62,296 nucleotides of DNA, from positions 1 to 62,296 of the forward strand of contig CAJPVJ010000029.1 of assembly GCA_905397405.1 (NCBI GenBank), given 5' to 3'. The stretch is from Oppiella nova (Eukaryota; Arthropoda; Arachnida; Sarcoptiformes; Oppiidae). A program made the translations under genes and the position numbers. Position 1 is the first letter of the stretch. Each line of letters opens with the position of its first letter. The notes beneath the pieces were generated by a model that saw nothing but the letters and a program-made list of their open reading frames with translations, searched no databases and was not told where the DNA came from. Below, one piece after another: positions 23,413 through 32,078 of the stretch.

Positions 23413-24687
23413 ATGAGTACATCTGAAACTTTTTTAAGTGATCAGGAAGTCTTTGAACTGGTGAGAGATATCCCGAGAGATACTTCAATTATTTATGGTG
23501 AGGAGGATGAGGAGTTTGGTATTTGTCCTTACATCACCTTTTATATTTACCATCAAGAAGATGAAGTTGAGGCTATTGCTAATCAGATTATTGATCTTTA
23601 TGAAGAGTTTGAAAGTAACATTATCGATAAACCTTTTAAACTAAGGTATCGAGATACAGGCATATGGAAAAATGCGACTAAGTGGAAACCTTCACGAGAG
23701 ACAATGTTAGATGAAATGCATAAAAGTTATAAAAAGTATTTTTATTATTTTATAGCAGCTACTACTGGAGATTCTGCTGTTCAAAGTGCGCGCTGGGTTT
23801 TTAATGCGCAAATTTGTGATAACAATTGTAGTAGCTATACTAGCTTAAAATTATCATTTGGTGATCAATGGTATAGAGAACATAAAGAGCATTGGAATGA
23901 TTTTGTTCAAAAATGTCTGACTAAGCTCGTTCCTATCCAAGCATATAGTGGCTATGAAATAGGCAGTGCGACAACTTTTAATATGGTTTCTCCTGAATTT
24001 GAAACAGTTGAACGAGTTTTTAGTGATTACTTCTATGGTCTAGATATCGATCATCCAAATATGGGGCGTTCACATCATGACCCTGATGGTGATACGCCTG
24101 AATATGGTTTAGGTGCAGGTCTTCGTACCCCGACATGGTGTTTTTTACTTTCACCTTATTGGATTGAAAAACTAGGATTGACAGAAGAGCAAATTCGTTC
24201 AAAGCTCAATGATCCACGTATTGAAATTACCAAATTACTAGACCCCACGAATACTCATAAATTTAGTCTTTGGATACGTTTAGGTGATTTATCACTATAT
24301 CCAGTTGAGGAAGGTGTGCCTGATTTATTGGTCATGGCAAACGAGTTGATTAAACCAGTTCGATGTAACGAATTAAAGCTAACCACTTTAGATGCATGGG
24401 ATGATGACCCTAATCCTAGATTTGATATAGAAAGCTCACCACAGTGGATTGCACGTTTTGATGAGGACAGTACATGGCCTGAAGGAAACCGTGTAAACCT
24501 AAAGAATAATAATTCAAATGCAGATACGAAGTTAGCCATTAGGGCTGGTGAAAAATGTCCACAAACAGGCTATTGGTTTACCGTTGCTAAAGAAAACTCA
24601 CGCAGCTACTTTGATCAAGGTGAACTATTACCTGATATCAAAAGTGATTGGGGGGACGTTTATTGGCAGTTTGATGGTGATGAGTAA
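23413..24687 (+). CDS. TsiV-type (DUF3396) T6SS immunity protein
   Basis: 424 residues, acidic, no signal peptide, so cytoplasmic, where an incoming DNase would act. It resembles the DUF3396/type VI immunity family: S-A-R-W-V-F-N-A-Q near residue 123, Y-S-G-Y-E-I-G near residue 180, and a long segment with G-L-G-A-G-L-R-T-P-T-W-C-F-L-L-S near residue 232. It follows the VRR-NUC gene by 10 bases, the expected order of toxin then immunity. That it blocks that effector is inference. Confidence 0.8.
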   Translation: MSTSETFLSDQEVFELVRDIPRDTSIIYGEEDEEFGICPYITFYIYHQEDEVEAIANQIIDLYEEFESNIIDKPFKLRYRDTGIWKNATKWKPSRETMLDEMHKSYKKYFYYFIAATTGDSAVQSARWVFNAQICDNNCSSYTSLKLSFGDQWYREHKEHWNDFVQKCLTKLVPIQAYSGYEIGSATTFNMVSPEFETVERVFSDYFYGLDIDHPNMGRSHHDPDGDTPEYGLGAGLRTPTWCFLLSPYWIEKLGLTEEQIRSKLNDPRIEITKLLDPTNTHKFSLWIRLGDLSLYPVEEGVPDLLVMANELIKPVRCNELKLTTLDAWDDDPNPRFDIESSPQWIARFDEDSTWPEGNRVNLKNNNSNADTKLAIRAGEKCPQTGYWFTVAKENSRSYFDQGELLPDIKSDWGDVYWQFDGDE

Positions 24688-24732
24688 ACGTTTAGCTCAA
24701 TAGATAGTTCTGATATTATTAGGTGAATTATG

Positions 24733-25566
24733 ATGGATATTACAGAATTTAAGTCATCCTTAACTGATAGAGAGTTGGATGGTATAGATTCGGAATATAC
24801 TTACTCGACACTTGCATTGGTTAAGTTATTCAATGCCAGCGGCCCACACATAAATCGTTGGTGGGTAATGACCCCTGTGAACTGGTCTTGCCCGTGTTGT
24901 AAAAGGACTAAGGCAGAAATAGTAAGGTTAAATAAAAATAATTATCTAACCTGTCAATTACATGAGCATCATGACCACATGAAAGATGTGGTTAAGAGAC
25001 TTTTTGAAAAGTATTCGATTCAAAAAGATCACATTGTAGCTGATGAACTTTCCGAAAAATTTGCTATTAAGGCTGCATTTTCTTTATCTGCTTATGACAA
25101 TACTGTTGTTTGCTTTGATTGTAATAAAGCAGATGCTGATGCCAAAAAAATAGTGAAAGCACACAAGTATTTTTCTTTTTCGCCACGTGAGATTGCAGAG
25201 TTTGTCAAACCTTTACCAAATCAAGAACATGAAATTGATCCATTGCTTGCTCAGCAAGTATGGGAAAGGGCTAAACCCATTTTTGAAATGAGAATGGAGT
25301 TTGCTGAAAGATTTGCAAAAATTGCTGCTGAAAATCAAGATTGGTATCAACCTTCAGAAAGAACGGCTAAGCAAATTGAACGACTTGCTAAATGGCATTT
25401 TGAGCGCCATGGATTACATCAATTTGATAGATTTGAACCAGAGAGGTTACTTTATAATACAGTGCCATTTAAAGGTGCAAATAGTTCATGGAGGTTTAAA
25501 GAGAACCCAATACTAAAAAAGAAGCCTTCAAGGGGCTGTTCCAAATTTTTGTGCAACACCCTTTAA
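24733..25566 (+). CDS. HNH-like zinc-finger protein; C-terminal tail possibly altered
   Basis: About 277 residues. I prefer the second ATG (24733), six bases after AGGTGA; 24730 is the alternative. Seen: C-P-C-C-K-R (about 57-62), a His-rich H-E-H-H-D-H, and C-F-D-C-N-K-A-D-A-D-A-K near residue 133, which together resemble an HNH-type treble-clef fold. The rest is helical and charged. The last ten residues are encoded by DNA that looks like an insertion-sequence end (25536-25561), so the original C-terminus may be lost. It could be another effector-module gene or unrelated island cargo. Confidence 0.65.
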   Translation: MDITEFKSSLTDRELDGIDSEYTYSTLALVKLFNASGPHINRWWVMTPVNWSCPCCKRTKAEIVRLNKNNYLTCQLHEHHDHMKDVVKRLFEKYSIQKDHIVADELSEKFAIKAAFSLSAYDNTVVCFDCNKADADAKKIVKAHKYFSFSPREIAEFVKPLPNQEHEIDPLLAQQVWERAKPIFEMRMEFAERFAKIAAENQDWYQPSERTAKQIERLAKWHFERHGLHQFDRFEPERLLYNTVPFKGANSSWRFKENPILKKKPSRGCSKFLCNTL

Positions 25567-25607
25567 AATGAATGCTTCTGCCTTAGATGGCAGAAGCATT
25601 CATTTTT
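25566..25607. terminator. Strong 17-bp hairpin between HNH-like gene and integrase remnant
   Basis: A 17-bp perfect stem, 25566-25582 pairing with 25589-25605, loop TTAGAT, ending in a T-run. It can terminate both convergent genes; it overlaps the former 3' end of the integrase reading frame. Confidence 0.85.
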
Positions 25608-26899
25608 GCTGTCAAGTTAAAGTGTGTACTACAGAACTCAGCCCAATCAGCCATTAGGCCTTTACGTTTTTCCAGATAAGCTCCACGTAGGTAAGCAGCT
25701 TCAACTTCGTCAGGTAGTTTATGTGCTAATACATGCTCACAAACTTCACGTGGCTAGTCAGTTTTGTCTGCTGACCAGTCACGAAAAGTAGAGCGGAAAC
25801 CATGTGTTGTAATCACCCGATTTTGCTTCGGGTCAATATAGCCTAAGCCATTTTCTTTAATTTTTTGTTCGTGCATCCGCTTAATTAATGCTGTTAGTGA
25901 CATATCAGAAAGCATGCCACCACCACGGGGAGCTGGGAAGATAAAATCCTGAGGCTGGGTATACTGTTTAATGGATTCAAGCAATGTGATGGCTTCTTGG
26001 GATAAAGGAACACGATGTTCCTTATCCGCTTTCATACGCTCTTTAGGGATGATCCAAACTTTAGATTCAAAATCAATTTCTTGCCATGCTGCGCCAAAGA
26101 TTTCACCAGAGCGACATGCTGTTAAAATTGCAAATTCTAACGCTTTTGGAGAAATGCCATCTTTCTGTCGAAGGTGCTGAACAAATTCTGCTACCTGATC
26201 ATAAGGTAGGGAAGGGTGAGGGCGTGTTACCTGTTTTAAATTACCTAGTATGGGTTCAAGATTACCTTTCCATTCAGCAGGATTGTCACCCTCAAAATAT
26301 CCTATAGCCTTGGCATAATCAAAAATGGTTTCTATGCGACCACGAATACGTCTGGCGGTTTCATTTTTCTCAACCCAGATAGGCTTAAGGGCTTCTGCAA
26401 TATCAACTTTGGTAATGCTACTAATAGTGAGATCACCTAGCATTGGATAAATGTAGGTTTCCAATGTTGATGACCATTGCCCAATATGTTTTTCATTTTT
26501 GAGTTCACGGGTTTTATTGGCAATAACGATTTTGGCACATTCACGGAATGTTCTGTTCCGTAATTGCTGGATGCGAAGCTTTTCAAGTTGTTCTTGTTTA
26601 TGGGCAATTGGATCAATGCCGTTGCGAATCTGTGATCTTAATTCAGTAGCCTTTGAACGGGCTTCACTCAAAGACACTTCTGGGTAGGGGCCAAGGCCAA
26701 TGTCACGGCGATGAGGTATTAAATTTCCATCTTTGTCTAAGCGCTTTCCTACAACAGCACGCAGAATCCATACACGGGAATTCCCTTTAATATTCAGGAA
26801 TAAGCCATCAACACCGCCGACAGCATGTCGACCAGTCTCTTTGATTTTTGCTACACTGAGTGCAGATAGCTCTTTAGCTTTCTTTGGCATGATATTCAT
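25583..26899 (-). pseudogene. P4-type tyrosine integrase broken by an in-frame TAG
   Basis: The frame from ATG 26899 (after GTGGGG) gives a DUF4102-type N-terminus then a phage integrase domain with catalytic Arg in T-A-C-R-S-G-E and H-G-F-R-S-T-F-R. A TAG at 25754-25756 ends it. Beyond the stop the same frame stays open to TAA at 25583-25585 and still encodes the second catalytic His box (H-V-L-A-H) and the nucleophilic Tyr (A-A-Y-L-R-G). The protein therefore lacks its nucleophile unless the stop is read through. Its start faces the att copy at 27040-27053. Confidence 0.88.
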
Positions 26900-27039
26900 T
26901 ACCCCACAACCTACCCCTTTTAGAATACTAGAAATGGCTAGACTAGACAAGACGTGGTTAGACTGTTATTTTTTTAAGATGTTGAAAAATATTATTTTGT
27001 TTGGATTGGTTAGACAGCATGAGACACTTGTTATACGGA

Positions 27040-27053
27040 CACCGCTTCCGCCA
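27040..27053 (+). repeat. Internal att-like copy of tRNA-Ser 3' end
   Basis: CACCGCTTCCGCCA, identical to the last 14 bases of the tRNA at 18567-18580. It lies between the starts of two divergent integrase genes, so it probably is the junction of two tandemly integrated elements. Confidence 0.8.
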
Positions 27054-27175
27054 CATTGAAGTTTCCGACACTGTTTAACACTGTATAAGTAATTGACTTA
27101 TAAGGTTAAAATCAGAAAAAAGCGGTATAACAAGCTATGACACAGTACGTCAATGAGCGGTTATAAAGTAGTAAA

Positions 27176-27212
27176 AAATGCAGTAAGATAATCTCTTACT
27201 GCATTTTTTTTG
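27176..27212 (+). terminator. Terminator just upstream of the intact integrase
   Basis: AAATGCAGTAAGA (27176-27188) pairs with TCTTACTGCATTT (27194-27206), loop of 5, then a T-run. It ends 12 bases before the integrase ATG. It is probably the element's replacement terminator for the tRNA, insulating int from tRNA read-through. Confidence 0.85.
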
Positions 27213-27223
27213 GTTTATACGCT

Positions 27224-28435
27224 ATGACTGCACGTGGTATCAATAAACTGACTGCTTTACAGGTAAAAAAAGCAAAAGCAAATCCTGACAAAATGTATAA
27301 GCTTCCCGATGGAGGTAATCTTTACTTACGTATTGATTCCAGTGGTAGCAAATACTGGATATTTAACTATACCCGTCCTTATATTGGTAAACGCAATGAC
27401 TTATCTTTAGGAACCTATCCAGAAGTCACTTTGGAAGAAGCACGTTTGGTTCGTGATGAATACAAGAAATTAATCAAGCAGGGGATAGACCCTGCCACTA
27501 TGCGTTTAGAAACCAAAAATCAAAAACAGAAAGAAGCAGAACATACTTTTCGTGTGGTCAGTGCAGAGTGGCTTAAAAAACGGAAATTAGAAGGCAAGCA
27601 AGATGAAGAGACTATTCGTCGTTTAAATCACGATGCTTATCCTTATATTGGTGATATGAGTTTTCCTCAACTTACTGTGGATGTTTTAGAAGCCAAAGTA
27701 TTTCAGCGTATTATAGACCGTGAAGCTTTATCAGTAGCCAAACGATTAAAGTCAGATTTGAACCAGATTTTTAAATCAGCTCGTAAAAAGAAGCTGATTC
27801 AATATAATCCGATAGAAGATATAGAATTACCGAATCCACAAGGTGGGAATTTTGCTGCGGTGACCGAAGAACAAGACTTAGCCCCGATGTTGAATAAAAT
27901 TTGGAACTATACCAAACTACATGCACGATGCTTAATCACTACACAAGTCGCATTAAAGCTTTCAGTTTTGACCTTTCAACGACCCGGAGAAATCCGTAAG
28001 CTTAAAAAGTCATACTACTACCCTGAAGAGCGATGCTTTAAATTCATTACCAGTAAAACCAAACAACAACATGTTGTACCATTATCGAATCAAGCATTTG
28101 AATTGGTGGAGTCTATAATTGATTTATATCCGCACAGTGAATATTTATTTGTTGGGCGTGATAGTAAAACTTTTATTTCTGATAATACCATTAATACAGC
28201 ATTGAAACGCTTAGGGTATGGAGGCAAGCAAACAGCGCATGGCTTAAGAGCAACAGCACGTACCATGCTCGATGAGATTTTAGAGCAACGGGTGGACTTT
28301 ATTGAGCACCAATTAGCGCATAAGGTTAAGGATAACAATGGTACAGCCTATAACAGAACCAAGTTTTTAAATAACCGTCGAGAGATGATGCAAGAATGGG
28401 CTGATTATTTGGAGTCTTTGATTGAATCACAATAG
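27224..28435 (+). CDS. Intact tyrosine integrase of the P4/DUF4102 type
   Basis: 403 residues. N-terminal DUF4102-like domain (about 5-95; L-P-D-G-G-N-L-Y-L-R and the L-G-T-Y-P-E-V-T-L-E-E-A-R motif), a SAM-like core-binding domain, then the catalytic domain with R in F-Q-R-P-G-E-I-R, H-G-L-R-A-T-A-R, H-Q-L-A-H and Tyr in T-A-Y-N-R-T-K. All catalytic positions are present. It is 170 bases from the internal att copy, as expected for an island integrase. It is clearly different in sequence from the broken integrase next to it. Confidence 0.95.
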   Translation: MTARGINKLTALQVKKAKANPDKMYKLPDGGNLYLRIDSSGSKYWIFNYTRPYIGKRNDLSLGTYPEVTLEEARLVRDEYKKLIKQGIDPATMRLETKNQKQKEAEHTFRVVSAEWLKKRKLEGKQDEETIRRLNHDAYPYIGDMSFPQLTVDVLEAKVFQRIIDREALSVAKRLKSDLNQIFKSARKKKLIQYNPIEDIELPNPQGGNFAAVTEEQDLAPMLNKIWNYTKLHARCLITTQVALKLSVLTFQRPGEIRKLKKSYYYPEERCFKFITSKTKQQHVVPLSNQAFELVESIIDLYPHSEYLFVGRDSKTFISDNTINTALKRLGYGGKQTAHGLRATARTMLDEILEQRVDFIEHQLAHKVKDNNGTAYNRTKFLNNRREMMQEWADYLESLIESQ

Positions 28436-28630
28436 CTATGCGGCAGGACTGTATGATTTTTAATAAATTTGATTTATATGGTTCAACCTGTTAGTAATTG
28501 TTGTTGTAAGTGTTTGATTTGTTTTATTAATTTATATATCATGGGAGTGATTTTAAAATTTTAAATAGAAGTTTCATAAAAATTACAGTAGTATATCTGA
28601 AAATTTTATTTAAAATCAGTAATTAGTGAA

Positions 28631-29170
28631 ATGCAAAACTCATTATATAGAATTACAGCATATGCTTATATATCGTCATTAGAAGTGTGTTTAAAAAACT
28701 TAATTGTTACATATATTGGAAATAACACTTTAAAAGATGAAAATCTCAAGATACCTAAAGATGCTTGTACACGTGCTATTCAAAGATTAGTAAAAGATAT
28801 TGGTTTTGAGGATGAAAATCTTCTTGTTTTAGACATAATTAATTATTTTGATTATGGAGATTTATTACAAATCATTAATAAAAACAAGTCTAATATTAAC
28901 AATGATATATTTGATTATTTATATAAAAAAATAAAGATTTAGATAAAGTTATTCCTATTAGGAATTCAGTAATGCATGCTCGCCCAATTAGTTTTTCTGA
29001 TTATCACTATATATTTGAACTTTGTTCAATACTAACTGAAGAAGAAAATTATGATATTTGGAGTGAGCTAATTTTATTAAAAAATAAAATTGATCAAGAT
29101 GAAAATTATGTTTTTAGTAAGTATAAAATACCTGAAGATGCTAGTTATAAATATAACCATAATTTACCAC
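28631..29170 (+). pseudogene. Swt1-type HEPN-like gene, frameshifted and cut by an IS
   Basis: Two frames together cover one HEPN-like protein. The first (28631-28942) starts at an ATG and carries a helical N-terminus. The frame is lost at the A-run 28925-28931, where one base fewer than needed is present. The second frame resumes with an R-x4-H motif (28960-28977), the catalytic signature of HEPN ribonucleases, then breaks at the left end of the IS at 29171. Relatives act in phage defence and abortive infection. The family call is from motif and general resemblance; it should be inactive as it stands. Confidence 0.6.
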
Positions 29171-30210
29171 GGCTTTGTTGCACAAAGATTAATAATTTGA
29201 AGCATCCCCCAACTCACTCAAATTTAAGTTACAACTCGGGTATGAGGACGACCTAACTCTGTAAATCTATTAAGTACGGCCACACGTGCATGAATCTCAT
29301 TGACTTGGCTTTGAAAGTTTCTTGAATGTAGTCGATCGCCTAATAATTTGATGCAATGCATCTTGGTTTCGACCAAACTCCGCTGATGATAGCCTGACCA
29401 TTTTTTCCATAGTGTCCTACCTAAAAGTTTAACTGTTTGAAGTAATTCATTTCGCTCTTGCGAATGAACTTTTTTATCTTTCCAAGGTTTAGCATTTTTT
29501 CTGGGTGGGATTACTGCATGAGCTTGCCGATCGGAAATCACTTCTCGACATTGTTTCGTATCATAAGCTCCATCAGTATAAACGGAATCAATTGGTTCAT
29601 CTGGTGGAATCTGATTAAGTAAATGACCGAGTACCTGAGAATCACTGACGTTGTTTGTAGTGAGCTGAACAGCCCGAATTTGCAAGGTCTTAGCATCGAT
29701 ACCAATATGTAATTTACGCCATTGTCGACGATATTCAGGCTGATGTTTCTTACGTTTCCACTCACCTTCACCTAAAAATTTCAAACCAGTAGAGTCAATC
29801 AGTAGATGGAGTCCACCACTACTTCTTTGATAGCAAATCGAAATATCAATATGCTTTTGTCTTCTACAAAGGGTGGAGTAATCTGGTGCTGCCCAATCCA
29901 AGCCAAAAAGTTGAATGAGACTTTGAACAAAGCCAGTGACCATACGTAAAGACAGACGGAATAAGGATTTAATCATTAAACAACATTGGATTGCTGTATC
30001 TGAATAGGTTTGATTTCGACCTTGTTTGCCATGCGGTTGTTCATACCACTGAGTATTTGGATCAAACCAAATGGCAATATTTCCACGATTAATGAGAGCT
30101 CGGTTGTATGAAGACCAATTAAGAGTACGGTAAATTTTAGGGCGAGGCTTATTCATTTGAAAATTATAGTGTGGAATCAGCCTTTAGAGATAGGTTTGTG
30201 CAACAAAGCC
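29171..30210 (-). mobile_element. Complete IS5-family insertion sequence, 1040 bp
   Basis: It has perfect 16-bp terminal inverted repeats, GGCTTTGTTGCACAAA at 29171-29186 and its complement at 30195-30210, flanking one transposase gene. The flanks (left ...TTTACCAC, right AATTGAAAC...) show no target duplication, so one side has been rearranged since insertion. Partial copies of related ends occur at 39685-39822 and 46384-46442. Confidence 0.9.
29224..30156 (-). CDS. IS5-family DDE transposase
   Basis: 310 residues with an intact frame. Seen: the N-terminal Asn-rich W-S-S-Y-N-R-A-L-I segment, D-S-T-G-L-K-F (first Asp), Y-T-D-G-A-Y-D-T (second Asp) and the S-L-V-E-T-K-M...R box holding the Glu, the DDE triad of IS5/IS903-type enzymes. 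It fills the element almost completely, starting 55 bases inside the right end. Confidence 0.94.
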   Translation of the reverse strand: MNKPRPKIYRTLNWSSYNRALINRGNIAIWFDPNTQWYEQPHGKQGRNQTYSDTAIQCCLMIKSLFRLSLRMVTGFVQSLIQLFGLDWAAPDYSTLCRRQKHIDISICYQRSSGGLHLLIDSTGLKFLGEGEWKRKKHQPEYRRQWRKLHIGIDAKTLQIRAVQLTTNNVSDSQVLGHLLNQIPPDEPIDSVYTDGAYDTKQCREVISDRQAHAVIPPRKNAKPWKDKKVHSQERNELLQTVKLLGRTLWKKWSGYHQRSLVETKMHCIKLLGDRLHSRNFQSQVNEIHARVAVLNRFTELGRPHTRVVT

Positions 30211-31036
30211 AATTGAAACTATAAAAATGATTAAGTACTAGGGAAGTACCGAAATTATTCGTATTTAGATGGACTATACCCGTTTTGTAGGCTTTAAGAA
30301 TTTATACCTAAACGTGATTTTCGTTATTGAGGTAGGTACATCAACATGATGTTTCTTAAGTTTTTCTTCACCATAAGCTAGAAACATTAGATTTGTATTA
30401 TTAACAATTGAATGCCATCCTCAATTACAAAAACTTTAAAATTCTCATCAACGAATTATATTAAATATTATATTTAATCTGTTTGAAGTTGTTTTTTATA
30501 ATTTCAATAAGTCTATTGTTAATTTAAGTAATTAAATAGTTTGGCTATAAATATTACTTTAAACAAGACTGTTTTTTAGTTTTTCTTATTAGTTTCATAA
30601 AAATTAATTGAATTTATGAGAATAAGTCAATTTTATTTATTTTTTGTTTGTGCTAATTTTTAAATAAGAAATTATAAGGTATTGTTCTTTTTTATAAAAT
30701 TAAATATAAATCAATTGCTTTGGTGTTGGTTAATTTGATCAAATGGTAAAATTTATTATTTTGTTCGAAAGTTAAAATTTTTTTAAAGTGGTGAATATTT
30801 TTCTATTGATTATATTTTTCTTATATTGAATTTTTTAATTATTTTTCTTAATTTAAAGGCCAAAATTATTAATAATATTTTATTTTTAATGTGATTTATA
30901 AGCTAAATATATTTGAAGTTGGTGGTTTTTTGATTTTTTTTATTTAATAAGGAGGTGTTGAAAAAGTTTTATATATATTTTTAATTTTTTATTTAATCAT
31001 AATAATTTTTATTTATTTTTACAAAACGGAGCCAAT
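30211..31036. other. Extremely AT-rich gene-free stretch
   Basis: About 830 bases with long T and A runs and no frame I would support. A perfect Shine-Dalgarno-like AAGGAGGTG at 30949-30957 is followed only by an eight-codon frame from TTG at 30958. The composition suggests foreign DNA or a silenced promoter region (H-NS-type silencing is possible). The promoter for 31037 must lie here. Confidence 0.6.
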
Positions 31037-31963
31037 ATGGTAAAGCGTGCTTTTTTAAAATTTATAGTTGATGTTAATGGTAAACTAGCTATAACGGGCG
31101 ATACCCCTAATGGGGAAAAAATTATTTTTAATATCCCAATTGATGATCGTAATGAGGGGCTCGATTTAATTTTTCCTTGTTATTATGATGGGAAAGTATA
31201 TGTATTTTACCAAGTAGAGGGTGGTGCAGCATACTCGATATATGATGGCGGTAGCTTGAGCCATCATATTCGCATCCCAGAATTTGGCGACCGAAAATTA
31301 CTTACAGCTGTTAGTGTAACAGAAGGATTAGTGGTTTTCTCAAGGCTCAAAAACTCACTAAATCAAGGGTTTTCGTCATACCAAATAATAAAGCTTCAAA
31401 ATGGAAAATGGGGAAACTATGAAGATATCAGTAGTTTAGAGCTTTTTGATGGTGCTGAAGCTGAGCAAGCCTGTGGGGCAACTGTGAATGGCGAAGCACG
31501 TATAGTACGGCCAGTAAATACATATAGAGGCCAACTACAATTTCTTTCTTCTTCTGATAATTTTCAAATTCCGTTTAGCCTTATTTGTGATGGGCAGTCA
31601 ATAATGACAAGAACTGCAGTCGGATATGCTATTTCTGCAGAATTATCATCATTTAACTATATTTATGCTTTACTGGAGGGCGGTAGTGATGCGGGTATTG
31701 CTATATACTTACAAGAAAGTAAAACATATATAAGAAAACTTGGGAAAATAAAATTACCAGCACTTTCAACGATTGAAGGGCTTTCGATACATCGTATATC
31801 CATGAGAAAATTCTTTATTTATATTGTTGGCATATCTGGATCTCAGCGACAAGCGTATTCTGGAGAGTTTGATATAAATAATCTTGAATCAGAGGTTAAG
31901 CCAGATAGTGATGTTGGGAATTCGCTACCGAAATATCTTTCCGCTTGGATTATAAATAATTAG
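31037..31963 (+). CDS. Unrecognised protein upstream of the flavin monooxygenase
   Basis: 308 residues, no signal peptide or membrane helix. The sequence is beta-rich with repeating hydrophobic/aromatic strands of about 45-50 residues (for example D-G-K-V-Y-V-F-Y-Q-V near residue 50, L-S-S-F-N-Y-I-Y-A-L-L near residue 205, K-F-F-I-Y-I-V-G near residue 258), which looks like a beta-propeller, but I see no defining motif. ATG preceded by GGAG. It ends 115 bases before the oxidase on the same strand and is very likely its operon partner. Function unknown. Confidence 0.75.
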   Translation: MVKRAFLKFIVDVNGKLAITGDTPNGEKIIFNIPIDDRNEGLDLIFPCYYDGKVYVFYQVEGGAAYSIYDGGSLSHHIRIPEFGDRKLLTAVSVTEGLVVFSRLKNSLNQGFSSYQIIKLQNGKWGNYEDISSLELFDGAEAEQACGATVNGEARIVRPVNTYRGQLQFLSSSDNFQIPFSLICDGQSIMTRTAVGYAISAELSSFNYIYALLEGGSDAGIAIYLQESKTYIRKLGKIKLPALSTIEGLSIHRISMRKFFIYIVGISGSQRQAYSGEFDINNLESEVKPDSDVGNSLPKYLSAWIINN

Positions 31964-32078
31964 TTTCAAACTTAAGTAGATTTAATAATTTACGGTATTC
32001 TGTAATCAAAAAAACCAAATAGAGCTCGCCTTTGTAGAGTAGTTATTGATTACCTTCATTTAATTAATTGGAGAATAT

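Noticed and set aside
27040-27053. A second tRNA-Ser gene
   Set aside because: Only the last 14 bases of the tRNA are present; it is an att-type copy. The same holds for 46155-46176.
28972-29256. Separate 94-residue gene
   Set aside because: Its start is internal to the HEPN-like reading frame and its last third is IS5 terminal DNA.
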